A stretch of DNA of 64,000 nucleotides. It comes from Methanocella_A sp964548585 (GTDB taxonomy: Archaea > Halobacteriota > Methanocellia > Methanocellales > Methanocellaceae). The translations under genes and the position numbers were made by a program. Shown here one piece after another: positions 8,660 through 16,814 of the stretch. Location: positions 1 through 64,000 of the forward strand of contig CAZJRS010000008.1 in assembly GCA_964548585.1 (NCBI GenBank). The letters are read 5' to 3'. The stretch's first letter is position 1. Each line of letters begins with the position of its first letter. The notes beneath the pieces were generated by a model. It was not told the origin of the DNA and did not search any database. It saw only the letters and a list, made by a program, of their open reading frames with translations.

Positions 8660-9510
8660 GCACGAATATTCCAGTTATGGAAAAGCCTGCCGTCACACGG
8701 ACAGAGGACGAGGAAAAACAGCCCTCTCCGGTAGTGATCATGGACGGCAGGGTTCGCAGAAGGCTGAAGATAGCGGCCGCGATTTCGACATTAGTAGGCG
8801 TTGCTCTGCTGGCCGTACCATTTGTCACGGACCACTATCCGCTTACGCCCGGTTTCTTCGTGATCGCGGGCATTTCGGTGATACTGCTATCGATCCTCTT
8901 GTACTATCTATCCCCGGCGAAGTTCCTGCGAACCGACGTCTGCGATGCGATGTGCGTAACCGGCACTGGATTCATGTACGAGGTCGTCGGACCCATGGCT
9001 TCCGGTAACAGATGCGTCTACATACCGTCGGGCGTGAACGGTGACGTACGCATTCTGCTGTCGTTTTCTGAAGGCCGTGGAGAAAAATCACCGAAGGACA
9101 AACCCGATGACAGTTCAGGCTCACACAGGACAGACCAGGGCATGAGAGAGATCAGCATCACCCCTCCCGGGTACGGGCTGCTGGAGCACGCGAAACACCT
9201 GGGGGCCGCGTTCACCCCTGATAACCTGGAGGACGAGATAAGAGACGTGCTGGTGAACGGGTTCGAGCTCGCCGGCGGGGTGAAAGTCAAAAAGAGCGGC
9301 AGCGAAGTTACCATAGAGATGCGCAATACGGCCATACACTCGATGTGTCGTAAGCTGAGGGGAAATAAGACCGGGCTCTGTGAGAGCATAGGCTGCCCCC
9401 TGTGTAGCTTTGCCACGTGCATGGTCGTCGAAGGTACGGGTAAAAAGGCGATCATAAACGGGACCAGGGTAAAAGGAAAGACGATCTGGCTCTCGCTCAG
9501 CCTGATCTGA
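8656..9510 (+). CDS. Two-TM protein with C-terminal Cys motif, unknown function
   Basis: The start at 8656 was chosen because its ATG overlaps the previous stop (ATGA) and an AGAGGG lies ahead; a longer frame exists but would overlap the small gene by 100 bp. The 284-residue product has two TM helices (residues about 38-58 and 64-83) followed by a YLSPAKFLRTDV segment. It then has a soluble domain with PPGYGLLEHAKHLG and a C-terminal motif GLC-x3-GCPLCSFATC followed by VVEGTG. The minus-strand gene 12582-13424 encodes a clear paralogue with the same motif spacing. The cysteines suggest metal binding or disulphide chemistry, but no named family could be assigned with confidence. Confidence 0.8.
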   Translation: MSTNIPVMEKPAVTRTEDEEKQPSPVVIMDGRVRRRLKIAAAISTLVGVALLAVPFVTDHYPLTPGFFVIAGISVILLSILLYYLSPAKFLRTDVCDAMCVTGTGFMYEVVGPMASGNRCVYIPSGVNGDVRILLSFSEGRGEKSPKDKPDDSSGSHRTDQGMREISITPPGYGLLEHAKHLGAAFTPDNLEDEIRDVLVNGFELAGGVKVKKSGSEVTIEMRNTAIHSMCRKLRGNKTGLCESIGCPLCSFATCMVVEGTGKKAIINGTRVKGKTIWLSLSLI

Positions 9511-9517
9511 GGAGATT

Positions 9518-10063
9518 ATGTCCGCAGGGAAAGCAGAAATGCCGGCAGACACCAGGCCTAGAAGAGGCGCGGGATTATGGCTCGCCGCAGGGCTCGCCAC
9601 CATCCTCGCCATCGTGCTCCTGGTATGCATATATTTCACCGTCCAGATCATCGTCAACCCTGAGCCGATAGACAAATTCACCGAGATGTATATTCTCGGC
9701 CCGGAGGGGAGGGCTGATAATTATCCGAGTATGCTGGTGATCGGCGAGAACAAGACCTTGATCGCCAGCGTGGTGAACCACGAGAACGAAGAGGTGTACT
9801 ATAACCTGGCTATCCGGTATAACAACAGCTCGGCGGAGAAGACCGCGTACACAGAGTTTTTCGTCCTTCAGGATAACGCTTCCTGGAGCCAGACTTTTAT
9901 GATCAAGCCTGACCTGCCGGGTAAAAAGGTCAAAGTAGAGTTTCAACTGTATAAAAATGGCGATACTGGCACACCGTACAGGGAATGCTATATCTGGCTG
10001 AACGTGTCGGAGCCCTACAAATACGTTAATACGACCAAGGCCGGTGCGGCCATGGCCAAATGA
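9518..10063 (+). CDS. Single-TM protein equivalent to the DUF1616 C-terminal domain
   Basis: The 181-residue protein has one TM helix (about residues 22-43) and an extracytoplasmic beta-rich domain beginning near FTEMYILGPEGRADNYPS. This domain matches the C-terminal half of the DUF1616 protein encoded at 11677-12585 (FTQFYILGPDGKADNYPA there). Both contain a variant of KVEFQLYKNGD and a Y-R-E-x-x-x-W-x-N-V ending. The present gene therefore looks like the domain without the polytopic N-terminal half. A GGAG precedes the ATG. It is co-oriented with the upstream Cys-motif gene (7-bp gap) and the DUF362 gene. Function is unknown; an envelope scaffold or binding role is inferred. Confidence 0.78.
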   Translation: MSAGKAEMPADTRPRRGAGLWLAAGLATILAIVLLVCIYFTVQIIVNPEPIDKFTEMYILGPEGRADNYPSMLVIGENKTLIASVVNHENEEVYYNLAIRYNNSSAEKTAYTEFFVLQDNASWSQTFMIKPDLPGKKVKVEFQLYKNGDTGTPYRECYIWLNVSEPYKYVNTTKAGAAMAK

Positions 10064-10126
10064 ATGCCCGGGACTAGCAGCCCCGGGTTCCCGTTTGCCA
10101 CGGGTCGGATGGAAGATGGCGATCAC

Positions 10127-11638
10127 ATGAAAGTTGGGATTATCAAAGACGAACTGATCGATTACTGCCGGGAAGCGCCATTCCACCCGGAGGAAATGTA
10201 CCCGGAGTACCCTTTTGAAAAGGTGAGCGGCAATAATTCGTGCTACAGGGCGGTCAGAGAACTGTTTCGCGTGATGGGGCTGGACAGGGATCATTTTGGC
10301 AGCGCGGAGTGGAACCCGCTGGGGGAAATCGTCAAGCCGGGGAGCCACGTGTTCATCAAGCCGAATCTGGTGCGCCACTACAACGACGTCGGCGGTATCG
10401 AGCCCCTGATTACCCAGGGCTCTGTCATCAGGGCGGTGCTGGATTACGTGCACATAGCACTGAAGGGCTGCGGTACGATCACCATCGGGGATTCCCCGTA
10501 CCTGGATGCGGATTTTGCCGCCATTGTCCGGCGGACAGATCTGGACTGGGTGGTCAGGTTTTATCAGGAGCAGGGCATCACAATAGAACTCGCAGACCTG
10601 AGATGCTACAGGGGACAAGTGAGGCTCATCGGAGGTCTCCGTAAAGAGATGCTGTCCGGCGACAGCCGGGGGTACTCGGCGATAGACCTCAAGGAAGATT
10701 CCGACCACTCCGGGATCACCGGAGACTGCGAAAAATTCAGGAACGGCTACTATGATCGGCGAGAGATGCTGAGGCACCACAACAAGGACCACCACGAGTA
10801 CTACATAGCCAACAGCATCCTGAATGCAGACGTGGTAATCAACATACCAAAGCTGAAAACGCACAGTAAAGCAGGCATGACATGTGCGCTGAAGAACCTG
10901 GTCGGGATCAACGGCCTGAAAGACTGGCTGCCGCACCACCGTGCCGGATCAGCCGAGTCGGGAGGAGACGATTATCCTCGCGGCAATTTCAGGAAAGACC
11001 TTCTGGCCAGGCTGAGGGATGAGCAGGTGGTCAGTAACAACCTGTTGCAGATCATGCCGCTCAGGATGGCCAGCGCATTCCTCCTCCTCACGAAAAAGGT
11101 CGTACCATTCAAGGATAGCATCGATGCAGGCGGCTGGCACGGTAACGATACGATTCCCCGGACGATCTCTGACCTGAACCGGATCCTGTTCTACGCCGAC
11201 AAGCACGGCCGCATGACTGACAGGCAGCAGAGAAAGATGTTCGTGGTGGTGGACGGTATCCTCGGTGGCCAGAAGGAAGGGCCGCTCATCCCCGAGCCTA
11301 AGAAGTGTGGCGTGTTAGTAGCGGGCGGTAGCCCGGTGGAGGTTGACCTGGTCTGCAGCCGCATCATGGGCTTCGACTATAGAAAAATGCCTGCGTTCAG
11401 GTATGCCATGGAAGCTCACAAATATCCCCTGTACGACGGAAAGCCGGAATCGATAGAGATCACTTCCCGGCTGTGCGATACGTTCGACGGGGTATTCCAG
11501 GCATATAACTGCAGCTTCGAGCCCGCCGCCGGATGGAAGGGGTTTATCGAGTACGACGGCAAGGAAAGCAGTCCCGGACAGATCAAAGCTGCCCCACTGG
11601 CCATGGTTACTGCCGCAGATCGCAAAGTGCAGATGTGA
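10127..11638 (+). CDS. DUF362 family protein
   Basis: The product (503 residues from this ATG) has the DUF362 core. VFIKPNLVRHYND and ITIGDSPYLDAD are in the first half. The hallmark INIPKLKTHSKAG followed by CALKNLVGING lies in the middle. FVVVDGILGGQKEGPLIP is near the end. DUF362 proteins are uncharacterised; some carry ferredoxin domains, but no Cys cluster is seen here. An ATG at 10064, directly after the upstream stop, would add 21 residues of unconserved-looking sequence. MKVGIIKD at 10127 fits the usual beginning of the fold better and follows a GGAAGATGG stretch. It ends the short plus-strand cluster and converges on the DUF1616 gene. Confidence 0.82.
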   Translation: MKVGIIKDELIDYCREAPFHPEEMYPEYPFEKVSGNNSCYRAVRELFRVMGLDRDHFGSAEWNPLGEIVKPGSHVFIKPNLVRHYNDVGGIEPLITQGSVIRAVLDYVHIALKGCGTITIGDSPYLDADFAAIVRRTDLDWVVRFYQEQGITIELADLRCYRGQVRLIGGLRKEMLSGDSRGYSAIDLKEDSDHSGITGDCEKFRNGYYDRREMLRHHNKDHHEYYIANSILNADVVINIPKLKTHSKAGMTCALKNLVGINGLKDWLPHHRAGSAESGGDDYPRGNFRKDLLARLRDEQVVSNNLLQIMPLRMASAFLLLTKKVVPFKDSIDAGGWHGNDTIPRTISDLNRILFYADKHGRMTDRQQRKMFVVVDGILGGQKEGPLIPEPKKCGVLVAGGSPVEVDLVCSRIMGFDYRKMPAFRYAMEAHKYPLYDGKPESIEITSRLCDTFDGVFQAYNCSFEPAAGWKGFIEYDGKESSPGQIKAAPLAMVTAADRKVQM

Positions 11639-11676
11639 ACGCCGTGATGCAGCACCCGGCACCAGTATGTGTGCTC

Positions 11677-12585
11677 TCACCCAGTCACATTGGTCCACAG
11701 GTGTAATTCTCGGTAAGGTGCCGACATATTTCCATCCGTGTAGAGCAGGAACTCTATCTTCAGGTTCGTGCCCGCCCGATCGGGCGCCAGGGTGACCGGT
11801 TTCTCCAGGGTCTGATTATTAGCCAGGGTGAAACGATCGGCATATAGCTGGCTAACTCCAGAGTTGTCGTTCAGGGCCACGACAAGGTCGTAGGTCACGT
11901 CCCGGTACTCATTATTCGTGATACCCACGATGACTGGTTTAGAGTCTCCCAGGTGAAGGTTCGCAGGGTAGTTATCCGCTTTGCCATCCGGTCCCAGTAT
12001 GTAGAACTGTGTGAACTTCTCCCCGGTTTTAGGCGTCATAATCACAAATGCGAGGGTTGCGACGGATGCGATGATGCACAATAGTATAAACAGGCTTAAT
12101 ACCCGGTCCAGCCGGTCCTGATCTCCTTGAAACAGTACCGCGGTCGATTTCTTGTATATGTTTGTAAGGTCGACAGAAAACCGGTCTTCCGGGTTCAAGC
12201 GATGCCGACGGAGGTTAGCGGCTGCACAACAGCCCAGGGAAACAACTGCCAGGCATACTACCAGGGGGTCAAGACGTATTCCCCACTGCGTGAAATTCAG
12301 CCCCAGCCCGATCAGAGGCGTCACAAAGATGCTCAGCCCGACAGAGAGCCCTGCCCGTTCGATGCCACCCAGATCGGTCTTCCCGGGAAACAGTGCGGCG
12401 ATCAGTGAGTACCCGGGAATGAAGAGCGCCATGGTCAGCCCCAGTATTGACCGTAGCGGCGTCTCGTGGATGATCGGCAGATAGATGGATGCCATGGTGA
12501 CTATAGTAAATCCGGCGATCAGCTTCAGATCGGCATCGATGGCCGGAAGCTTCCAGCCAGGCTCAACAAAGACTTTTTCGTTCAT
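11677..12585 (-). CDS. DUF1616 family membrane protein
   Basis: The 302-residue protein has an N-terminal polytopic part. Helices near residues 22-42, 45-65, 78-98 and 104-122 are followed by a cytoplasmic-looking loop and a further helix at about 158-180. A C-terminal extracytoplasmic domain starts at KFTQFYILGPDGKAD. This is the organisation of DUF1616 proteins, which are found mainly in archaea and are of unknown function. The stop lies 38 bp from the end of the convergent DUF362 gene. It overlaps the upstream Cys-motif gene by 4 bp and is the last gene of the long minus-strand cluster. Its C-terminal domain is duplicated as a separate gene at 9518-10063. Confidence 0.82.
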   Translation of the reverse strand: MNEKVFVEPGWKLPAIDADLKLIAGFTIVTMASIYLPIIHETPLRSILGLTMALFIPGYSLIAALFPGKTDLGGIERAGLSVGLSIFVTPLIGLGLNFTQWGIRLDPLVVCLAVVSLGCCAAANLRRHRLNPEDRFSVDLTNIYKKSTAVLFQGDQDRLDRVLSLFILLCIIASVATLAFVIMTPKTGEKFTQFYILGPDGKADNYPANLHLGDSKPVIVGITNNEYRDVTYDLVVALNDNSGVSQLYADRFTLANNQTLEKPVTLAPDRAGTNLKIEFLLYTDGNMSAPYRELHLWTNVTG

Positions 12586-13424
12586 AACAGATCAGTCCCC
12601 TCCAGCAGCTCAAAGGTCGTTCTCAAGACATTACCCTCGACGGTAATGGTTTTGATTCTGACGGGGAAGCCGGTGCCTTCCACGATGGCACATGCAATGA
12701 AGCTGCATATGGGACACCCGATCTGCGTGCAGAGTCCGGGCTGCTCTTTCCGGATGGATTGACACAAGCCTGTATTGGCCAGGTTTGTCAGTGAAACATG
12801 TACCTCGTCACCGGTCCGCTTCACGGTCGCGACGCTCGCCAGCTCCATGCCCTTCTCGAGAACGTCCTTGAGCTCGTTTTCAAGCCCTGCGTCGGAAAAG
12901 CTGATCCCGATCTGGCGCGCTTGCCGCATCAGGCCATATCCGGGCGGGTTGAGTAGTATGCCCCGGGCCCCGTCCTTGGGTAGTATGAAGATGCCCCCGG
13001 ATGCTTTCATGGCCTCGAAGGGAATACGCTGACCGTCTGATGCCGGGATGAAGACTTTCAGCTCCCCCGCCTGCGAGGCTGGTACATGAACCCCCTTCGC
13101 CTCGATCAGCATTCCAGACAGGATCTTTCCGACGTTCGTCGTATTCCCCAGCACTTCCCCATCCGAGACCTCGGCGCGTAAGAACCTCGCGGGAGACATG
13201 AAGTACAGCAGGACGGCTAACGAGAGCAGCGTGATCCCTGCAAGAAAGACCACCATGGACATGGCGGAACCGCTTTTGGTCAGGTACCAGAATACCAGTA
13301 TGGCTAGCCCGATAAGAGAAAGCCACGTTGCCGTAGGCCGCATCGCCCAGCGGTTTTGCTCGGCAAGCTTGCGTTTCAGCCCGTCTCGCTGGGCTTTTAC
13401 CACTTCGTAGTCTTGCTGCTGCAT
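12582..13424 (-). CDS. Two-TM Cys-motif protein, paralogue of the 8656-9510 product
   Basis: The 280-residue protein begins with a coiled-coil-prone helix (YEVVKAQRDGLKRKLAEQ). Two TM segments follow (residues about 32-48 and 53-73), then YFMSPARFLRAEV and a soluble region containing NPPGYGLMRQARQIG. The C-terminal motif is GLC-x3-GCPICSFIAC followed by IVEGTG. Motif order and spacing match the plus-strand paralogue, while the N-terminal helix differs. It sits between DUF58 (4 bp upstream) and DUF1616 (4-bp overlap), so it is a fixed part of the MoxR/DUF58 module here. Function is unknown; the conserved Cys suggest metal binding or redox chemistry. Confidence 0.8.
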   Translation of the reverse strand: MQQQDYEVVKAQRDGLKRKLAEQNRWAMRPTATWLSLIGLAILVFWYLTKSGSAMSMVVFLAGITLLSLAVLLYFMSPARFLRAEVSDGEVLGNTTNVGKILSGMLIEAKGVHVPASQAGELKVFIPASDGQRIPFEAMKASGGIFILPKDGARGILLNPPGYGLMRQARQIGISFSDAGLENELKDVLEKGMELASVATVKRTGDEVHVSLTNLANTGLCQSIRKEQPGLCTQIGCPICSFIACAIVEGTGFPVRIKTITVEGNVLRTTFELLEGTDLL

Positions 13425-13428
13425 GACA

Positions 13429-14844
13429 TTACCTTCTTATGTTTGAGCCGCGAATCCTGTGTCTCAGGATCTCTTTCTCGGGCTTGTCCGAGACGCTCAT
13501 CTCGATGACGTTGACGTTCAAGGATCTCAAGGTAGTAACTACGGCCCTGGTATCCTGGTACATCTCGTAAATTCTTCCGGGATCGGTATTTTCCACCGAG
13601 TCAAACCATATGTGGGGTGTCACGATGACGGTCACCCTATGGCCGTTATAGCGTGCGATTCTGACTCCGTGGAGCAGGCTCTGGATACCCATGGAAAGGT
13701 TTGTGATCACGATGATATGACATTGGGTCCCTGCCAGCGATGCCCTCGATACTGCCTTAAATAGGCCGTCCTCCCGGACGTTCGCGGAAAACCGGTCGAT
13801 GGCATCACCCATGACCAGGCGTAGCCCCTCAAGATCGGTCGAGCCTTCGAAGGCCTTTCGGGCGGAGACCACCAGATGGATCATCGGCATGGCTGGCCGG
13901 TCGAGAGCTTCATTGGCCGCATTGAGCGTCAGAAACTGGTTGATCAGCTTCGCCTGGTGATCTTTGCTGCTGCCAAGCGGCATGAAGCGGACCACATCTT
14001 TGCCGGTGAAGCATGCCAGCCCAACCCGCTCGTTATCCAGTAACACGCTGTTGGAGATCGATACGCCGATCTCGATGGCCGAATCCAGCTCGGACTCGGG
14101 CGCTCCGGTCTGCATGGACGCGTCGATGTCGATCAGCAGGAAAACAGGCAGAGTGCGAACATCCTCGAAGTCCCTGACAATGAGTGTGTCAGATTTGCTG
14201 CTTCGTGCCCAGTCGATGTTCTTGATGCTGTCTCCGGGCTGGTAGCCACGAATACTAGAGAAATCGCTACCTGCCCCGTGGCGGGTCGCTTCACCGCCGG
14301 CGATCAGCGAAGAGCGCACAGAGTTTCTCATCGATGCGTTCGTCGGGACTCGCTTGAGTGCGATGTTGATATTAACAGGGCTGTCTCCGCCCCCGGTGAC
14401 AGCACCGCTGAACAGCCATGACTCAAGTGTCATCCGAAGCCCCGGCACCACGTACTGGCCCCGCCGGGACGGCCGGATATCAAACATGATATGCTGTATG
14501 CCGTTTTTAAGCAGGATTTCCCGCTCGGGCTGATCTGCGACCAGCGTCTGGTCGAGGAGCTGTACACAGTGCAATCTCAGCGATCGTTTACCAGTATATT
14601 CCAGGCTGTAGTCGAGAAGAATATGCGAGCCGAGCAGTTGTTCCTTCTGGAGCGTCTGCTTTGACACATGGAGGTGACGTCTCAGATCCCTGATCAGGTA
14701 TCTGTAGTACAGATTATCAGCGACGATTGCCGCCACCAGGATGCTGACAATGAGGTAGAAGACCATACTGTCCGTGAATATACCCAGGGCAAGCAATAGT
14801 GCAGCCGAGCCGATTAATACCAGGGCGCGATCCTTCAGCTCCAT
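13429..14844 (-). CDS. DUF58 domain protein with vWA-like domain
   Basis: The 471-residue protein has two N-terminal TM helices (residues about 8-25 and 28-45). A beta-rich region follows, then the DUF58 signature GYQPGDSIKNIDWARSSKSD, then a von Willebrand A-like domain with MIDAS-type D-x-D-x-S (LLIDIDASM). DUF58 proteins are nearly always encoded beside a MoxR AAA+ ATPase, which is thought to act as a chaperone or metal-insertion partner; here the MoxR gene is 9 bp upstream. The protein probably sits in the membrane and takes part in envelope assembly or stress. The exact role is not established for archaeal members. Confidence 0.9.
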   Translation of the reverse strand: MELKDRALVLIGSAALLLALGIFTDSMVFYLIVSILVAAIVADNLYYRYLIRDLRRHLHVSKQTLQKEQLLGSHILLDYSLEYTGKRSLRLHCVQLLDQTLVADQPEREILLKNGIQHIMFDIRPSRRGQYVVPGLRMTLESWLFSGAVTGGGDSPVNINIALKRVPTNASMRNSVRSSLIAGGEATRHGAGSDFSSIRGYQPGDSIKNIDWARSSKSDTLIVRDFEDVRTLPVFLLIDIDASMQTGAPESELDSAIEIGVSISNSVLLDNERVGLACFTGKDVVRFMPLGSSKDHQAKLINQFLTLNAANEALDRPAMPMIHLVVSARKAFEGSTDLEGLRLVMGDAIDRFSANVREDGLFKAVSRASLAGTQCHIIVITNLSMGIQSLLHGVRIARYNGHRVTVIVTPHIWFDSVENTDPGRIYEMYQDTRAVVTTLRSLNVNVIEMSVSDKPEKEILRHRIRGSNIRR

Positions 14845-14853
14845 TGTCAGCTC

Positions 14854-15816
14854 CTATACAGGTACGTTGACCTCGCCGAGCAGTTCATTGATGACGTCTG
14901 CAGTAGTCACATCCTCCAGTTCGAGCTCCGGCTTCACGATCAGACGGTGAGAAAGGACTTTAGGTACCAGGTATTTCACATCGTCTGGTATGACGTAGTC
15001 CCTGCCGCTGATCATAGCAACTGCTCTGGACGCCCGCAGCAACGCGATGGAAGCGCGGTGGCTGGCTCCGAGCATCAGCTTTTCATGGCTGCGGGACGCC
15101 ACGACAATGTCACGGATATATTCGAGTACCCGGTCATCGACCCGCACTCCCCGGACCATCTCGATGATCTTGCGGATGTCGTCCTCGCGAAGGATCTCAG
15201 GCTGGCTTGTGACAGGATTATCTCTCTTGAACCTGAGCATATCCAGCTCTTCGTCCGGCTTGAGGTAGCTGACATCCAGCTTGAACATGAAGCGGTCAAT
15301 CTGCGCCTCAGGCAAGGGAAATGTGCCCGCAATATCAATGGGGTTCTGGGTAGTGATCACCATGAAAGGCGACGGTAGCTGAAACGTAGTGCCATCGATG
15401 GACACCTGCTTCTCTTCCATAGCCTCTAGCAGGGCCGACTGGATCTTCGGGGAGGCACGGTTGATCTCGTCTACCAGCAGTAAATTGGTAAAAATCGGCC
15501 CTCTCCGGGTTTCGAAAACGCCCGTTCGCTGGTTGAAGATTGACATGCCGATGATATCCCCGGGGAGGATGTCCGGGACGAACTGGATGCGTTTGAACTC
15601 CAGGCCGATGGCAGATGCAAAGGCCTTGGCAATAGAAGTCTTCGCCACCCCGGGCACACCCTCTATCAGTACGTTACCCTCGGCAAGCATGGCGATGAAC
15701 AGATCAATGATTAGCTCATCTTTGCCAATAATCGCTTTTTTAACCGATTTTACTACCTGTAGCGCCTGCGATTGGAACGTATCCATACTCAGGTGCATAT
15801 TCACTTCCGAATTCAT
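14854..15816 (-). CDS. moxR: MoxR family AAA+ ATPase
   Basis: The 320-residue length is typical of MoxR. Walker A is GVPGVAKTS (residues 53-61, Lys59). Walker B is LLLVDEINRASPK. The MoxR-specific segments QFVPDILPGDIIG and TQNPIDIAGTFPLPEAQIDRF are both present, and sensor 2 lies in ASHRASIALLRA. MoxR ATPases work with vWA/DUF58 partners in maturation of protein complexes. It lies between DUF4350 and DUF58 genes with gaps of 8-9 bp, so one transcript is expected. A GGGAGA precedes the ATG. Confidence 0.95.
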   Translation of the reverse strand: MNSEVNMHLSMDTFQSQALQVVKSVKKAIIGKDELIIDLFIAMLAEGNVLIEGVPGVAKTSIAKAFASAIGLEFKRIQFVPDILPGDIIGMSIFNQRTGVFETRRGPIFTNLLLVDEINRASPKIQSALLEAMEEKQVSIDGTTFQLPSPFMVITTQNPIDIAGTFPLPEAQIDRFMFKLDVSYLKPDEELDMLRFKRDNPVTSQPEILREDDIRKIIEMVRGVRVDDRVLEYIRDIVVASRSHEKLMLGASHRASIALLRASRAVAMISGRDYVIPDDVKYLVPKVLSHRLIVKPELELEDVTTADVINELLGEVNVPV

Positions 15817-15824
15817 GGTTCTCC

Positions 15825-16814
15825 CTACAATTTTTTGTTTAGTTCTCGCATTTCCCGTTCAGTCAGGGGCTGTCGCCTCATCAGCGCCAGCAGCCTCTCC
15901 TTTTCGCTCATAATCTGATCTGCAGGCGGGTGTTTTTTCCGGAACCGGGCGAGGATACGATCCCGGCCCAGGCAGAGGTAAACCAGACAGATGAGGATTA
16001 ACGCGGTTACAGCCTGGGCAACCGCGCTGTCTTTGATAAAGAAGTATAAGCTGGCGAGCGGCGGGACGCTTTGCCCGTGAGACATATCGACGAAGACAGT
16101 GCCGTCCGTACTCAGGACGTTCGAGAGCAGGGCGGAGTTATCACCCAGGTCAAGCATGCTATTGATCAGTGGGTCCGAGTCGCTCACGACGATCAGCTCC
16201 CCCGGGCCATAGTCCATGCTGACCATCACCGGGAATGAGGCGAAGGTCTCATTGCCATTGATCAGGCCATTACCGTCCAGATCAAGCCAGGCCTTGCCGG
16301 ATGTACGAGCCAGTACCCTGGCAGTACCGGTGATCTGCAGAGACGTCGGATGATTGAGAGTAAGCGAGCCGACGTTCGCCATGATACCTTCGCCGGAAGA
16401 GCTCCTGACGATCGGCAGCGCCGGGCGCTTATGATAATCAATGTCCTGGCACAGCGGGCTTCTACCGATGATCACCGGCATGCCGATGGCGGTCAGCAGG
16501 TTATTACCGGTTCCGTAGTCGTCCATCAAGACAAGGCGGCCGCCCCTGAGCATAAAATCGGATACCTGCCGGGAATCGGACACCGAAAAGTTCGCCGTAG
16601 GGCCGATGAGCAGCAGCGTATCACCCTGCGAAGCCTGCCTCAAGCCATCAAAACCGGATAGCAGCCTGACGTTTTTAGCCTGCGTGATGCCGGAGATGCC
16701 ATCCCAGGATGGGTTGGCCGGGCTGAAGCTTTGATTCGACAGATAGAGGAAGCCGAGGATCAGCAAAGCGGCTATCACGACGGAGAGCGATAAGATGATC
16801 CGCCCTACGTTCAC
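15825..16814 (-). CDS. DUF4350 domain protein
   Basis: The 329-residue protein has an N-terminal anchor helix (about residues 7-26). A Rossmann-like extracytoplasmic domain follows with GDTLLLIGPTANFSVSDSRQ and DFMLRGGRLVLMDDYGTGN, the typical DUF4350 pattern related to GATase-like domains. It ends with a second TM helix (about 272-290) and a charged cytoplasmic tail (MSEKERLLALMRRQ). It overlaps the large upstream gene by 4 bp. DUF4350 proteins regularly accompany MoxR, DUF58 and DUF4129/transglutaminase genes, so this one is a standard component of that module. Its biochemical role is unknown. Confidence 0.85.
   Translation of the reverse strand: MNVGRIILSLSVVIAALLILGFLYLSNQSFSPANPSWDGISGITQAKNVRLLSGFDGLRQASQGDTLLLIGPTANFSVSDSRQVSDFMLRGGRLVLMDDYGTGNNLLTAIGMPVIIGRSPLCQDIDYHKRPALPIVRSSSGEGIMANVGSLTLNHPTSLQITGTARVLARTSGKAWLDLDGNGLINGNETFASFPVMVSMDYGPGELIVVSDSDPLINSMLDLGDNSALLSNVLSTDGTVFVDMSHGQSVPPLASLYFFIKDSAVAQAVTALILICLVYLCLGRDRILARFRKKHPPADQIMSEKERLLALMRRQPLTEREMRELNKKL

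Noticed and set aside
9575..10939. 454-codon minus-strand open frame
   Set aside because: It runs antisense through the DUF1616-tail and DUF362 genes, which have clear families, starts and ribosome-binding sites; the antisense product has no domain.
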